A stretch of 64,000 nt of DNA from Parasulfuritortus sp049322515 (GTDB lineage: Bacteria; Pseudomonadota; Gammaproteobacteria; Burkholderiales; Thiobacillaceae): positions 1-64,000 of the forward strand of contig JBMOQW010000018.1 of assembly GCA_049322515.1 (NCBI GenBank), given 5' to 3'. Shown one piece after another: positions 9,508 through 17,467 of this stretch (position 1 is the first letter of the stretch; the number at the start of each line of letters is the position of its first letter). Position numbers and translations under genes: made by a program. The notes under the pieces are model-generated. The model searched no databases. It was not told the origin of the DNA and saw only the letters and a program-made list of their open reading frames with translations.

Positions 9508-10644
9508 ATGCTCGACTATGAAACCCTGAAACTCATCTGGTGGCTGCTGGTCGGTGTCCTGCTGCTCGGCTTCGCCATCATGGACGGCCACGACATGGGC
9601 GTCGGTACCCTGCTGCCCTTCGTCGGCAAGACCGACCTGGAACGCCGGGTGGTGATCAACACGGTAGGTCCGCACTGGGACGGCAACCAGGTCTGGTTCA
9701 TCACCGGCGGCGGCGCCATCTTCGCCGCCTGGCCCCTGGTCTACGCCACCGCCTTCTCAGGCTTCTACTGGGCCATGCTGGCGGTGCTCTGGGCCCTGTT
9801 CTTCCGTCCGGTCGGCTTCGACTACCGGTCCAAGATCGAAAACGCCACCTGGCGCACCACCTGGGACTGGGGCCTGTTCGTGGGCGGCTTCGTGCCCCCG
9901 GTCATCTTCGGCGTGGCGTTCGGCAATCTGCTGCAGGGGGTACCGTTCCACTTCGATGACAATTTGGTGTCTTACTACACGGGCAGTTTCTGGGCCTTGC
10001 TCAACCCGTTCGCCCTGCTGGCCGGCGTGGTCAGTTCGGCCATGATCACCTTCCAGGGCGCCAATTACCTGATGCACCGCACCGAGGGCGTGATCTTCGA
10101 ACGCACCCGGGTCTGGGCCATCGCAAGCGGTCTGGCCATGGTGACGACCTTCATCCTGGCAGGGGTCTTCGTTGGAGGTCTGCCCGGCTACGTCATCACC
10201 TCGGTGGTGGAACCCGGCGCGCTGCCCAATCCGCTCGACAAGACGGTGGCCATGCAGACCGGGGCCTGGCTGGGCAATTTCACGGCCCAACCCCTGCTCT
10301 GGGCGCTGCCCGGCCTCGGCATCCTGGCCGGCCTGGCCGGCGTCGCCCTGGCCTGGCTGCGCAAGCCGCTGACCGCCTTCGTCGCTTCCAGCCTGGCCAT
10401 GGCCGGCATCATCGGCACCGCCGGCGTGGCGCTGTTTCCCTTCGTCATGCCCTCGTCCAGCCACCCCGATTCGAGCCTGACGGTGTGGGACAGTGTCTCC
10501 AGCCACCTCACTCTGGGCCTGATGTTCTGGGCCACGGTGATCTTCATGCCGCTGATCATCATTTACACCTCTTGGGCCTACAAGGTGATGTCCGGCAAGG
10601 TCACCGAGCAATTCATCCGGGCCCACGACAAGGCTGCCTACTGA
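9508..10644 (+). CDS. cydB: Cytochrome bd ubiquinol oxidase subunit II
   Basis: A 378-residue polytopic membrane subunit, the standard CydB length. The start of the protein (ETLKLIWWLLVGVLLLGFAI followed by MDGHDMGVGTLLPF) is the classic CydB N terminus; WDGNQVWFITGGGAIFAAWP and the C-terminal SSHPDSSLTVWDSVSSHLTL segment are further family hallmarks. It lies 86 bases after cydA, with a GACAGGAGA ribosome site just upstream of the ATG, and is separated from cydX by a second structured spacer. Confidence 0.97.
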   Translation: MLDYETLKLIWWLLVGVLLLGFAIMDGHDMGVGTLLPFVGKTDLERRVVINTVGPHWDGNQVWFITGGGAIFAAWPLVYATAFSGFYWAMLAVLWALFFRPVGFDYRSKIENATWRTTWDWGLFVGGFVPPVIFGVAFGNLLQGVPFHFDDNLVSYYTGSFWALLNPFALLAGVVSSAMITFQGANYLMHRTEGVIFERTRVWAIASGLAMVTTFILAGVFVGGLPGYVITSVVEPGALPNPLDKTVAMQTGAWLGNFTAQPLLWALPGLGILAGLAGVALAWLRKPLTAFVASSLAMAGIIGTAGVALFPFVMPSSSHPDSSLTVWDSVSSHLTLGLMFWATVIFMPLIIIYTSWAYKVMSGKVTEQFIRAHDKAAY

Positions 10645-10676
10645 CGGACATGGCAAACCCAGCCCCTAGGCAATCG

Positions 10677-10746
10677 AAAGCGTGACACCAGAATGTGACC
10701 CAACGCCCTCACGAGTGCCCTGGTCACGCAATGCGTCACGCCTTTT
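10677..10746 (+). other. Structured spacer with nested inverted repeats between cydB and cydX
   Basis: The outer stem AAAGCGTGAC (10677-10686) pairs with GTCACGC plus TTTT (10735-10746, one bulge). An inner stem GTGACC (10695-10700) pairs with GGTCAC (10722-10727). The outer stem uses the same ten bases as the cydA-cydB hairpin. It may be an attenuator, an mRNA-stability element or a terminator that lowers cydX read-through. Confidence 0.5.
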
Positions 10747-10779
10747 AAACACGCTTCACCTACAAGAAAGGACCTCTTC

Positions 10780-10893
10780 ATGTGGTACTTCACCTGGATC
10801 CTCGGCACCACCCTGGCCCTGATGCTGGCCATCGTCAACGCCATGATGTGCGAAGCACGCGAGTGCGCCGCGAAGAACCCCGACGGCGAATGA
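10780..10893 (+). CDS. cydX: Cytochrome bd small subunit CydX
   Basis: A 37-residue single-helix protein whose start, MWYFTWILGTTLAL, is the family signature of CydX (YbgT), the accessory subunit that stabilises the haems of cytochrome bd. The rest of the helix (MLAIVNAMMCEARE) and the short charged tail also fit. The ATG is preceded by an AAAGGA element 9 bases upstream. It lies 135 bases after cydB across a structured spacer, so its level may be set separately from cydAB. Confidence 0.92.
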   Translation: MWYFTWILGTTLALMLAIVNAMMCEARECAAKNPDGE

Positions 10894-10916
10894 TCGCCAT
10901 CCGCGGCAGGCGCCCA

Positions 10917-10930
10917 TGTCAATTTCGACA
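10917..10930. promoter_or_regulatory. TGTC-N6-GACA inverted repeat upstream of the octaheme operon
   Basis: TGTCAATTTCGACA forms a TGTC/GACA dyad 64 bases upstream of the -24 element at 10994. It is a plausible regulator site, related in core to the TGTCA elements upstream of cydP. Evidence is pattern only. Confidence 0.3.
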
Positions 10931-10993
10931 AACGCGCCTGCTGCGGCCCCGATCCATTGACGCTTTTCATTCAAATACAAAACCTTATCAAAT

Positions 10994-11008
10994 TGGCATA
11001 AATCCTGC
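10994..11008 (+). promoter_or_regulatory. Sigma-54 (-24/-12) promoter of the octaheme cytochrome operon
   Basis: TGGCATA-AATC-CTGC has the invariant GG at 10995-10996 and GC at 11007-11008, exactly 12 bases apart; only the first T of the -12 TTGC is replaced. It lies in an AT-rich gap 37 bases upstream of the first gene of the operon. Confidence 0.65.
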
Positions 11009-11044
11009 TTATAGCTACTCAATCCACACTCTTCGGAAGACGCC

Positions 11045-11395
11045 ATGAAAATCGCCGTCACCAGCCAGAACCGTGAAACCGTGACCGGACATGCCGGCCA
11101 TTGCCGGACCTTCTGGGTGTTCGAGATCGACGCCTGCGAGGTCAAGCACCAGGAACTGGTCGAACTGGCCATGGGTGAGAGCCTGCATGCTGGCCGTCCG
11201 GCTCCGCTCGACCAGATCAACGTGCTGATCACCGGCAGCCTGGGCAATCACTTGCGTAACCGGCTCAAGCAACAGGGCATCGTTGCCGTCGCCACCGAAG
11301 AAGCCGACCCCGTCCGCGCCGTGCGTGGCTGGCTCGACGACACCCTCAGGGAATTGCCACCCGGCCTATCCGCTGGCCATTGCGCCTGCCACTGA
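11045..11395 (+). CDS. NifX/NifB-C-terminal-like (dinitrogenase cofactor) domain protein 1
   Basis: A 116-residue cytoplasmic protein of the NifX/NafY/NifB-C fold, which binds Fe-S or Fe-Mo cluster intermediates in nitrogen-fixing organisms. The family start MKIAVTSQNR-TVTGHAGHCRTFW and the GSLGNHLRNRLKQQGI segment are clear. A Cys/His-rich tail (GHCACH) could bind metal. No nif genes occur in the window, so a nitrogenase role is not supported; many such proteins accompany other metalloenzymes. A paralogue closes the same operon at 14054, with a nearly identical first 25 residues. A ribosome site is weak (GGAAGA). Confidence 0.82.
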   Translation: MKIAVTSQNRETVTGHAGHCRTFWVFEIDACEVKHQELVELAMGESLHAGRPAPLDQINVLITGSLGNHLRNRLKQQGIVAVATEEADPVRAVRGWLDDTLRELPPGLSAGHCACH

Positions 11396-11417
11396 GCACC
11401 GAACCAGGATCCCCGAA

Positions 11418-12983
11418 GTGAAGCTTTCCACCCTACGCCGCCTGGCGGCGCTCGCCCTGATTTTGCTCACCGGCACGGTGCAGGCCGGAACGGCCGACCA
11501 CACCCGATTCAAGGAACTGCAAGGCCCGTTCAAGTCGGGCCCGGAAGTCACCCAGGCCTGCCTGGCCTGCCACAACAAGGCCGGCCACCAGGTCATGAAA
11601 AGCATCCATTGGACCTGGGAAGCCGAGCACAATGGCAAGAAGCTGGGCAAGAAGCACGCCGCCAACAGCTTCTGCGGCTCGCCGATCTCCAACGAACCGC
11701 GCTGCACCAGTTGCCATGCCGGCTACAACTGGACCGACCAGCATTTCGACTTCAACAACCAAGCGAATGTCGACTGCCTGGCCTGCCATGACACCACCGG
11801 CACCTATGAGAAGATCGCCACCGACGCCGGCCATCCGCTCTACGAACCCCGCGAACTGCCCAAGGGCAGCGGCAAGATCAAGCAACCGCCCGATCTCGCC
11901 AAGGTCGCGCAACAGGTTGGAAAATCCGGCCGCCAGAATTGCGGTGCCTGCCATTTCAACGGGGGTGGCGGCGACGCGGTCAAGCATGGTGACCTCGATA
12001 CCTCGCTGATCGACCCGCCGCGCAAGCTCGACGTGCACATGGCCAAGGACGGTGCCAACCTGAGCTGCGCCGACTGCCACACCTTCAATGATCACCAACC
12101 CTCCGGCAGCCGCTACGCCGCGCGCGCCAAGGACCCGCACGGCAAGGACCTGCCCAAGGACGACCACGACCGCGCCACCTGCGAATCCTGCCACGGCCAG
12201 ACCCCGCACGCGCAGGAACAGATCAACATCCACACCCGCAAGGTCGCTTGCCAGACCTGCCATATCCCCGAATTCGCGCGCGGCGGCATCGCCACCAAGA
12301 CCCTGTGGGATTGGTCCACGGCCGGCAAGCGCGGCCCGGACGGCAAGCCCCTGTTCATCGAGGGCGAGCACGGCCACCTTAAATACTCGGCCGAAAAGGG
12401 CGACTTCGAATACGGCGAAAACGTCCGACCAACCTACAAGTGGTACAACGGCACGGTCAGGCAGGTCACCATGACCGACAAGATCGATGACAGCAAGATC
12501 CTGGAACTGAATGCCGTCGAGGGCTCCGCCGCCGACCCGAAGGCACGCATCTGGCCATTCAAGGTGATGGTCGGCAAGCAGCCCTACGACCCGGTCAACA
12601 AGACCCTGGTGGTCAACCACGTGTTCGGCCAGGACGACACCGCATTCTGGACGAACTTCGATTATGCCAAGGCGATCCAGGCCGGCATGGAGACCGCCGG
12701 TCTGCCCTACAGCGGAAAATTCGCCTTCATCGAAACCCGGATGAACTGGTTCATCACCCACATGGTGGCGCCCAAGGAAGACGCCGTGCCCTGCCAGGAC
12801 TGCCACACCCGCGCGGAAGATGGCCGCCTGAAGGACATCACCGACATCTATATCCCAGGCCGCGACCGCAATGACTGGGTCGACCTGTTCGGCTTGCTGG
12901 CCATCGCCGGCGCACTCCTGGCGGGCCTCGGCCATGGCCTGATCCGCCTCCTCACCCGCCACACCCGGAGCCCGCAACCGTGA
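11418..12983 (+). CDS. Octaheme c-type cytochrome, tetrathionate reductase (OTR) family
   Basis: A 521-residue exported protein with eight CXXCH haem motifs (CLACH, CTSCH, CLACH, CGACH, CADCH, CESCH, CQTCH, CQDCH). The family member from Shewanella reduces tetrathionate, nitrite and hydroxylamine in vitro; the physiological substrate here is unknown. A signal peptide lies at residues 1-23. Unlike a soluble enzyme, it ends in a hydrophobic helix (residues about 493-513) that would anchor it to the membrane. The GTG start at 11418 is chosen because the signal peptide begins there and an AGGA lies upstream; a longer frame would hide the signal. The next gene, a cytochrome b, overlaps by four bases and probably links it to the quinone pool. 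Confidence 0.9.
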   Translation: MKLSTLRRLAALALILLTGTVQAGTADHTRFKELQGPFKSGPEVTQACLACHNKAGHQVMKSIHWTWEAEHNGKKLGKKHAANSFCGSPISNEPRCTSCHAGYNWTDQHFDFNNQANVDCLACHDTTGTYEKIATDAGHPLYEPRELPKGSGKIKQPPDLAKVAQQVGKSGRQNCGACHFNGGGGDAVKHGDLDTSLIDPPRKLDVHMAKDGANLSCADCHTFNDHQPSGSRYAARAKDPHGKDLPKDDHDRATCESCHGQTPHAQEQINIHTRKVACQTCHIPEFARGGIATKTLWDWSTAGKRGPDGKPLFIEGEHGHLKYSAEKGDFEYGENVRPTYKWYNGTVRQVTMTDKIDDSKILELNAVEGSAADPKARIWPFKVMVGKQPYDPVNKTLVVNHVFGQDDTAFWTNFDYAKAIQAGMETAGLPYSGKFAFIETRMNWFITHMVAPKEDAVPCQDCHTRAEDGRLKDITDIYIPGRDRNDWVDLFGLLAIAGALLAGLGHGLIRLLTRHTRSPQP

Positions 12984-13612
12984 GCGAAACCCGCATCTAC
13001 ATCTACAAGCGCTATGAACGCTTCTGGCACTGGTCGCAGGCCGCCCTGATCATCGTGATGATGATCACCGGCTTCGAGGTGCACGGCTTCTATGACCTGC
13101 TCGGCTTCCGCCAAGCCGTGCGCGCGCACACCCTGGCCGCCTGGACCCTGATCGTGCTGTGGGCGTTCACCATCTTCTGGCAGTTCACCACCGGGGAATG
13201 GAAACAGTACCTGCCCTCACTAAAACGGGTCGACCTGATGGTCCGCTATTACGCCTGGGGTATCTTCCATGACGCCCCGCACCCGTTCAAGAAAACCGTG
13301 GTGCAGAAGCACAACCCGCTCCAGCGCCTGGCCTACCTGGCCCTGCTGGCGGTGATCTCGCCGATCATCTGGGTGTCCGGACTGCTCTATCTGTTCTATG
13401 GCGACTGGGCCGCGCTGGGCATCGACCGTTGGCTCAGTCTAGAATTCGTCGCCGTCATGCACACGCTGGGGGCGTTCCTGATCACCGCCTTCTTTTTCAT
13501 CCACGTCTATCTGACCACCACCGGACACACGATTTTCGCCCACATCAAGGCGATGATCACCGGCTGGGAGGATATCCATGAACCCCCCGGCCAAGCACCG
13601 GGCAAACACTGA
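12980..13612 (+). CDS. Membrane cytochrome b, thiosulfate reductase/hydrogenase type
   Basis: A 210-residue integral membrane di-haem cytochrome b of the four-helix type. Histidines suited to haem ligation are seen in RYERFWHWSQA, near MITGFEVHGF, in VRAHTLAAW, in EFVAVMHTLG and in FFIHVYLTTTGH. Such subunits exchange electrons between quinones and a periplasmic partner. It overlaps the octaheme cytochrome gene by four bases, so that cytochrome is the obvious partner. Direction of electron flow, toward or from quinone, cannot be read from sequence. Confidence 0.9.
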   Translation: MSETRIYIYKRYERFWHWSQAALIIVMMITGFEVHGFYDLLGFRQAVRAHTLAAWTLIVLWAFTIFWQFTTGEWKQYLPSLKRVDLMVRYYAWGIFHDAPHPFKKTVVQKHNPLQRLAYLALLAVISPIIWVSGLLYLFYGDWAALGIDRWLSLEFVAVMHTLGAFLITAFFFIHVYLTTTGHTIFAHIKAMITGWEDIHEPPGQAPGKH

Positions 13613-13635
13613 ACTTTCAAACGAGAGGCATCGCC

Positions 13636-14025
13636 ATGAAACAGACCCTGCTGCAAGAGAAGTATCCTGTGTTCGTCGCCGAAATCGGCAAGAATGAGAC
13701 CGCCTGCAAGACGGTCGAGGACATCGTCGCCTACCTGCAAGGCAAGATCGCCGAGAACCCCAAGGTGAAGTACATCGGCGTGTTCGACCACTATGCCCAC
13801 ACCCAGGGCATCGGCGGCGAAATCGCTGCGGGCATCGTCGGCGCGGTCGACGTGATTTTCTGCTTCGGCTTCGCCCTGCCCAATCCCCAGGTGCTGGCCG
13901 TTCGGCCGCGCTCGATCGGCATAGCCGACCTGGGTGACAAGTTTGTGGTCAGCTTCCTGGAGGCGCCCATGAAGCCCGCCAACGACGCCATGGAAGCCTG
14001 GGTCAAAGGCTTGCGCAACGCCTGA
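13636..14025 (+). CDS. Conserved protein of unknown function (DUF6858-like)
   Basis: A 129-residue soluble protein without signal peptide. It contains a central segment on which the family is recognised (KVKYIGVFDHYAHT, then GEIAAGIVGAVDVIFCFGFALPNP). I associate it tentatively with DUF6858; the function is unknown. It lies 23 bases after the cytochrome b gene, with a GAGAGGC ribosome site, between the octaheme cytochrome genes and the second NifX-like protein, so it probably serves in assembly or control of that complex (inference). Confidence 0.7.
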   Translation: MKQTLLQEKYPVFVAEIGKNETACKTVEDIVAYLQGKIAENPKVKYIGVFDHYAHTQGIGGEIAAGIVGAVDVIFCFGFALPNPQVLAVRPRSIGIADLGDKFVVSFLEAPMKPANDAMEAWVKGLRNA

Positions 14026-14053
14026 TCATTCCCCCACTTCGCCGGAGTCCACC

Positions 14054-14413
14054 ATGAAAATCGCCATCGCCAGCCAAAACCGCAAGACGGTCACCGGCCA
14101 CGCCGGCAAGTGCCGCCGATTCTGGATCTACGAGGTCGTGGATGGGCAACCGGCGGGACGCTCGATGCTGGAGCTCAGCATCGAGCAGACCTTTCATGAA
14201 AGCCACGGCGCGGGTGCACACCCGCTCGCCGGGGTCGACACCCTGATCTGTGGCGGCATGGGCAGCGGCTTGCAGCGTCGCCTTGCCGGCATGGGCATTC
14301 GCGGCCTGGTGACCTCGGAAACCGATCCGGACACCGCGGTCCGTGCCCTCCTGGACGGCGCCTTGCCCCTGCTGGCGCCCGAAGACCACGACCATCACAG
14401 CCACGCGCACTAA
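14054..14413 (+). CDS. NifX/NifB-C-terminal-like domain protein 2
   Basis: A 119-residue paralogue of the protein at 11045, sharing the start MKIAIASQNRKTVTGHAGKCR and the GGMGSGLQRRLAGMGI segment. Its tail ends in a His-rich run (DHDHHSHAH) instead of the Cys/His tail of its partner, suggesting metal binding. The two copies bracket the octaheme cytochrome operon, which ends at the terminator just downstream. No nitrogenase genes are present, so a role in metal-cofactor handling for the neighbouring redox proteins is more likely, though unproven. Confidence 0.82.
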   Translation: MKIAIASQNRKTVTGHAGKCRRFWIYEVVDGQPAGRSMLELSIEQTFHESHGAGAHPLAGVDTLICGGMGSGLQRRLAGMGIRGLVTSETDPDTAVRALLDGALPLLAPEDHDHHSHAH

Positions 14414-14444
14414 GCGGGCAGGCATTCGCGACATTTTTGACATA

Positions 14445-14470
14445 GCCCGACAACGCTGTCGGGCATTTTC
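14445..14470 (+). terminator. Rho-independent terminator of the octaheme operon
   Basis: GCCCGACA (14445-14452), loop ACGC, TGTCGGGC (14457-14464), then ATTTTC. The perfect eight-base-pair stem lies 32 bases after the stop of the second NifX-like gene. Confidence 0.85.
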
Positions 14471-14504
14471 TGTGCCTAAGAAAACAGATAAAACCATCTA
14501 TTTA

Positions 14505-14571
14505 TCAGTCACTTAGTCTAAACGACTGAAACTTAATCAATTTTACTTATGCCATGGTCAAACTGATTGAC
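14505..14571. promoter_or_regulatory. Dyad-rich control region upstream of fccA
   Basis: This AT-rich stretch holds TCAGTC (14505-14510) facing GACTGA (14524-14529), an overlapping AGTC-TAAAC-GACT dyad (14515-14527), and GTCAA-ACTGA-TTGAC (14557-14571), which abuts the -24 promoter element. These are candidate operator or enhancer sites for the fcc operon. The regulator is unknown. Confidence 0.45.
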
Positions 14572-14586
14572 TGGCATACATATTGC
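14572..14586 (+). promoter_or_regulatory. Sigma-54 (-24/-12) promoter of the fcc operon
   Basis: TGGCATA-CATA-TTGC has GG at 14573-14574 and GC at 14585-14586, exactly 12 bases apart, with a full TTGC -12 box. It lies 60 bases upstream of the fccA start and directly downstream of an inverted repeat. Confidence 0.72.
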
Positions 14587-14645
14587 TTTTTGATAGCTTC
14601 CTCGACTTTGTATATCAGAGATCTCTAATTCTCTGATTCGACCCT

Positions 14646-14957
14646 ATGTCCAAAACATCATTCGTAGTGTGTGCCGGGCTGGCGCTCGTCCTGAGCGCGA
14701 CAGCCCACGCCAAGGAACCCACCATCGCCACCGGCAAGATGATGGGAGACACCTGTGCCTCCTGTCACGGCACCCTGGGCAAGAGCATGGATGAGTACAT
14801 GCCCTCCCTGGCCGGCATCGACCGGCAGCAGTTGATCCGGGCCATGACCGACTACCGCGCCGACCGCCGGGTCAGCGTGGTCATGAACCGGATCGCCAAG
14901 GGCTATACCGATGCCGAGATCGCCGCCATCGCGGACTACTTCTCCAAGATCAAGTAA
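14646..14957 (+). CDS. fccA: Flavocytochrome c sulfide dehydrogenase, monohaem cytochrome subunit
   Basis: A 103-residue exported class I cytochrome c: a signal peptide (residues 1-22, ending AHA), one CASCH haem motif near residues 37-41, a methionine that could be the sixth ligand in the middle (EYMPSLAGI), and a C-terminal helix. It accepts electrons from the flavoprotein subunit encoded nine bases downstream and passes them to periplasmic cytochromes. Unlike the dihaem FccA of purple sulfur bacteria, this is the short monohaem type. It is the first gene behind a sigma-54-type promoter. Confidence 0.88.
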   Translation: MSKTSFVVCAGLALVLSATAHAKEPTIATGKMMGDTCASCHGTLGKSMDEYMPSLAGIDRQQLIRAMTDYRADRRVSVVMNRIAKGYTDAEIAAIADYFSKIK

Positions 14958-14966
14958 GGACAGGCC

Positions 14967-16256
14967 ATGAATCGACGCGAACTCATCAAGGCGCTCGGCG
15001 CCGCCGGCGCCCTCACCCTGCTCGGCCAGCCCGCCTTTGCCGCCAGCAAGAAGAAGAGCGCCCACATCGTCATCATCGGCGGTGGCATCGGCGGCGCCAC
15101 CGCCGCGAAGTATCTGCGCCTGGCCGCCCCCAGCGTGAAGATCACCCTGGTCGAGCCGGTCAAGCGCTTCATCACCTGCCTGCGCAGCAACGATGTCGCG
15201 GTCGGCCACATGACCCTGGACGACATCACCTTCACCTACGACGCCCTGCGTAGCAAGTACAAGGTCAACGTCGTGCACGACCGCGCCATCGGCTTCGATC
15301 CGGACAAGAAGACGGTGCAACTGGACCAAGGTGGCAAGCTGGGCTACGACAAGCTGGTCGTCTCGCCCGGCATCGATTTCATCTTCGGCGATGTAGAGGG
15401 CTATCACCGCGAGGCGTCGCAAACCACCATGCCACATGCCTGGAAGGCCGGCCCGCAGACCCTGCTGCTCAAGAAGCAGTTGGAAGCCATGCCCCAGGGT
15501 GGCACCTTCCTGATGGTCGCCCCGCCCAACCCGTTCCGCTGCCCGCCCGGCCCCTACGAGCGCGCCTCCCTGGTCGCGGAGTGGATGCAGAAGCACAATC
15601 CCAAGGCCAAGGTGATCATCCTCGACCACAAGGACGCCTTCACCAAGGACGTGCCCTTCAAGAAGGCCTGGGAACGCCTGTATGGCTACAACACGCCGAA
15701 CTCGATGATCGAATGGATCCCGGCCGCCCAGGGCGGCACGCCGGTGCGCGTCGACGCCGCGAACCGCACCGTGGTGGCCAAGGCCGGCACCTTCAAGGCG
15801 GACGTGGTCAACTACATCGCGCCGCAGCGGGCCGGCACCCTGGCCTTCCGCATGGGGCTGACCAACCGCGATGGCTGGTGCCCGGTGAACCGGCGCACCT
15901 TCGAGTCGGAGATCGTCAGGGACGTGCACGTCATCGGCGATGCCTGCGTGGGTGATTCGATGCCCAAGTCCGGCTACTCCGCCAACTCCCAGGCCAAGGT
16001 GGCGGTGCAAGCCATCGCCGACATGCTGGCCGGCAAGACGCCGGGCGAGCCGTCCATGATCAACGTCTGCTACAGCCTGGCCGGCGAGGATTACGGGGTG
16101 TCCATCGCCGACATTTTCAAGGTGGTCGACAACCGGATCATCAAGCTGCCAGCCTCCGGCGTGTCTCCGATCACCGACTCCCCGGCCCAGCCCCTGCTCG
16201 AAGCGGTGTACCAGCGCAACTGGCACCGCACCTTCGCCAACGACTGCTTCGCCTGA
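14967..16256 (+). CDS. fccB: Flavocytochrome c sulfide dehydrogenase, flavoprotein subunit
   Basis: A 429-residue periplasmic FAD protein that oxidises sulfide to sulfur or polysulfide and hands electrons to FccA. A twin-arginine-like leader (NRRELIKALGAAGALTLLG) is followed by the Rossmann motif VIIGGGIGGATAAKYL. Two cysteines suited to the redox disulfide are visible: one in RCPPGPYERA (about residue 192) and one in INVCYSLAGEDYG (about 370), both within conserved FccB contexts. A second FAD motif reads VIGDACVGDSMPKSGYSAN. It lies nine bases after fccA and nine bases before a dihaem cytochrome. Confidence 0.94.
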   Translation: MNRRELIKALGAAGALTLLGQPAFAASKKKSAHIVIIGGGIGGATAAKYLRLAAPSVKITLVEPVKRFITCLRSNDVAVGHMTLDDITFTYDALRSKYKVNVVHDRAIGFDPDKKTVQLDQGGKLGYDKLVVSPGIDFIFGDVEGYHREASQTTMPHAWKAGPQTLLLKKQLEAMPQGGTFLMVAPPNPFRCPPGPYERASLVAEWMQKHNPKAKVIILDHKDAFTKDVPFKKAWERLYGYNTPNSMIEWIPAAQGGTPVRVDAANRTVVAKAGTFKADVVNYIAPQRAGTLAFRMGLTNRDGWCPVNRRTFESEIVRDVHVIGDACVGDSMPKSGYSANSQAKVAVQAIADMLAGKTPGEPSMINVCYSLAGEDYGVSIADIFKVVDNRIIKLPASGVSPITDSPAQPLLEAVYQRNWHRTFANDCFA

Positions 16257-16264
16257 ACCTGACC

Positions 16265-16999
16265 ATGAACACACGTCCCCTGGCTCTCCTCCTCGCCCTG
16301 CTGGCTGGCCCGGCACTCGCCGGCAATGCCTTCAAGGTCGCCCTCAACGCCCCCATGCCGGAATGGGAAAGCGAGAAGCTCGAACATGCCCTCTCCCAGG
16401 CCCGTGCCGGCAACCCGGCCGAAGGTGAGCGCCTGCATCACTACCTGTACTGCTCCGCTTGCCATGGCGACAACGGCAATTCACCCTCGCGCAACTGGCC
16501 CAGCCTGACCGGCCAGAAGCCCGACTACGTGATGAAGACCCTGCTCGACTACAAACAGGCGATGCGCCGCGATCACTACCGCAAGGCCTATGTCATGACC
16601 CGCGTCTCGCAGCTGCTCAGCGAGTCGCAGATGGCCGACCTGGCCGCCTATTACGCCCAGCAACCGGCGCCGGTGGTCCCGCCCCAGACCAAGGCCAAGC
16701 TGGCCAAGGCTGGTGCGAAACTGGCCCAACACGGTGACGACAAGCGTGGCATCACGGCCTGCGCCGCATGCCACGGCGAACACGGTGAATCCGGCGTCAC
16801 CCCGGACACCCCCGCCCTGGCCGGCCAGACCCCGGAATACTTCATCCAGGCCATGAAGATGTACAAAGAAGGCATGCGCACCTCGGACGTGGGCGGGGTC
16901 ATGCGCATGTTCGCCAAGCCACTCAGCGACAAGGAAATCGAAGCCCTGGCGCACTATTACGCGAGCCTGGGCAGCAAACCGGTGGCGGTCGCGAAATGA
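16265..16999 (+). CDS. Dihaem cytochrome c (c4 type)
   Basis: A 244-residue periplasmic protein with a signal peptide (cleavage after ALA, near residue 19) and two cytochrome c domains, each with one CXXCH motif: CSACHGDNG near residue 63 and CAACHGEHG near residue 164. The repeated two-domain structure is that of cytochrome c4, an electron carrier to terminal oxidases. Being co-transcribed with fccAB, it probably accepts electrons from the flavocytochrome. Its stop overlaps the start of the DUF2141 gene by four bases. Confidence 0.9.
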   Translation: MNTRPLALLLALLAGPALAGNAFKVALNAPMPEWESEKLEHALSQARAGNPAEGERLHHYLYCSACHGDNGNSPSRNWPSLTGQKPDYVMKTLLDYKQAMRRDHYRKAYVMTRVSQLLSESQMADLAAYYAQQPAPVVPPQTKAKLAKAGAKLAQHGDDKRGITACAACHGEHGESGVTPDTPALAGQTPEYFIQAMKMYKEGMRTSDVGGVMRMFAKPLSDKEIEALAHYYASLGSKPVAVAK

Positions 17000-17412
17000 T
17001 CCGGCGCGCCGTCCTGTTGGCTGGCCTGCTGGCCGTTTCGGCCAGCCCCGCGGCCGAGTTGACCGTCACGGTCTCCGGCGTGCGCGACGCCGCTGGCCAG
17101 GTCAAGCTGATGCTGTTCGACCGCGCCGAAGGCTTCCGCAAGGAAGACCAGGCCCGCGCGGTGTTGGTACGGCCAGCCGCGCCGGGCCAGGTCGAGGCCC
17201 GGTTCGGCGACCTGCCACCCGGCAAGTATGCCGTCATTGCCTATCACGACGAGAATGGCGACGGTCAACTCAACCTGCGCTTCGGCATGTTTCCCAAGGA
17301 GGGCTACGGCCTCAGCAACAACCCCAAGCTGTCCGGGCCCCCGCGCTTCGCAAATGCTGCATTCGAACTCGGTCAGACCCCGCACTCGCTCGACATTTCG
17401 CTCAAATACTGA
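16996..17412 (+). CDS. DUF2141 domain protein, exported
   Basis: A 138-residue protein with a signal peptide (residues 1-19). The beta-sandwich segment FGDLPPGKYAVIAYHDENGDGQLN and the region FGMFPKEGYGLSNNP are hallmarks of DUF2141. The DENGDGQLN loop resembles a calcium-binding motif. Function is unknown. It overlaps the cytochrome c4 gene and so belongs to the fcc operon. Confidence 0.85.
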   Translation: MIRRAVLLAGLLAVSASPAAELTVTVSGVRDAAGQVKLMLFDRAEGFRKEDQARAVLVRPAAPGQVEARFGDLPPGKYAVIAYHDENGDGQLNLRFGMFPKEGYGLSNNPKLSGPPRFANAAFELGQTPHSLDISLKY

Positions 17413-17467
17413 CCATCGTCCGCGCCCCGCACGGGGCGTTTCCATAGCCACGCCCCTTGGAGCCCGC

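Noticed and set aside
11045..14413. Two NifX-like proteins as a sign of nitrogen fixation.
   Set aside because: No nifHDK, nifB or nifE/N gene is present, and the proteins flank a multihaem cytochrome operon.
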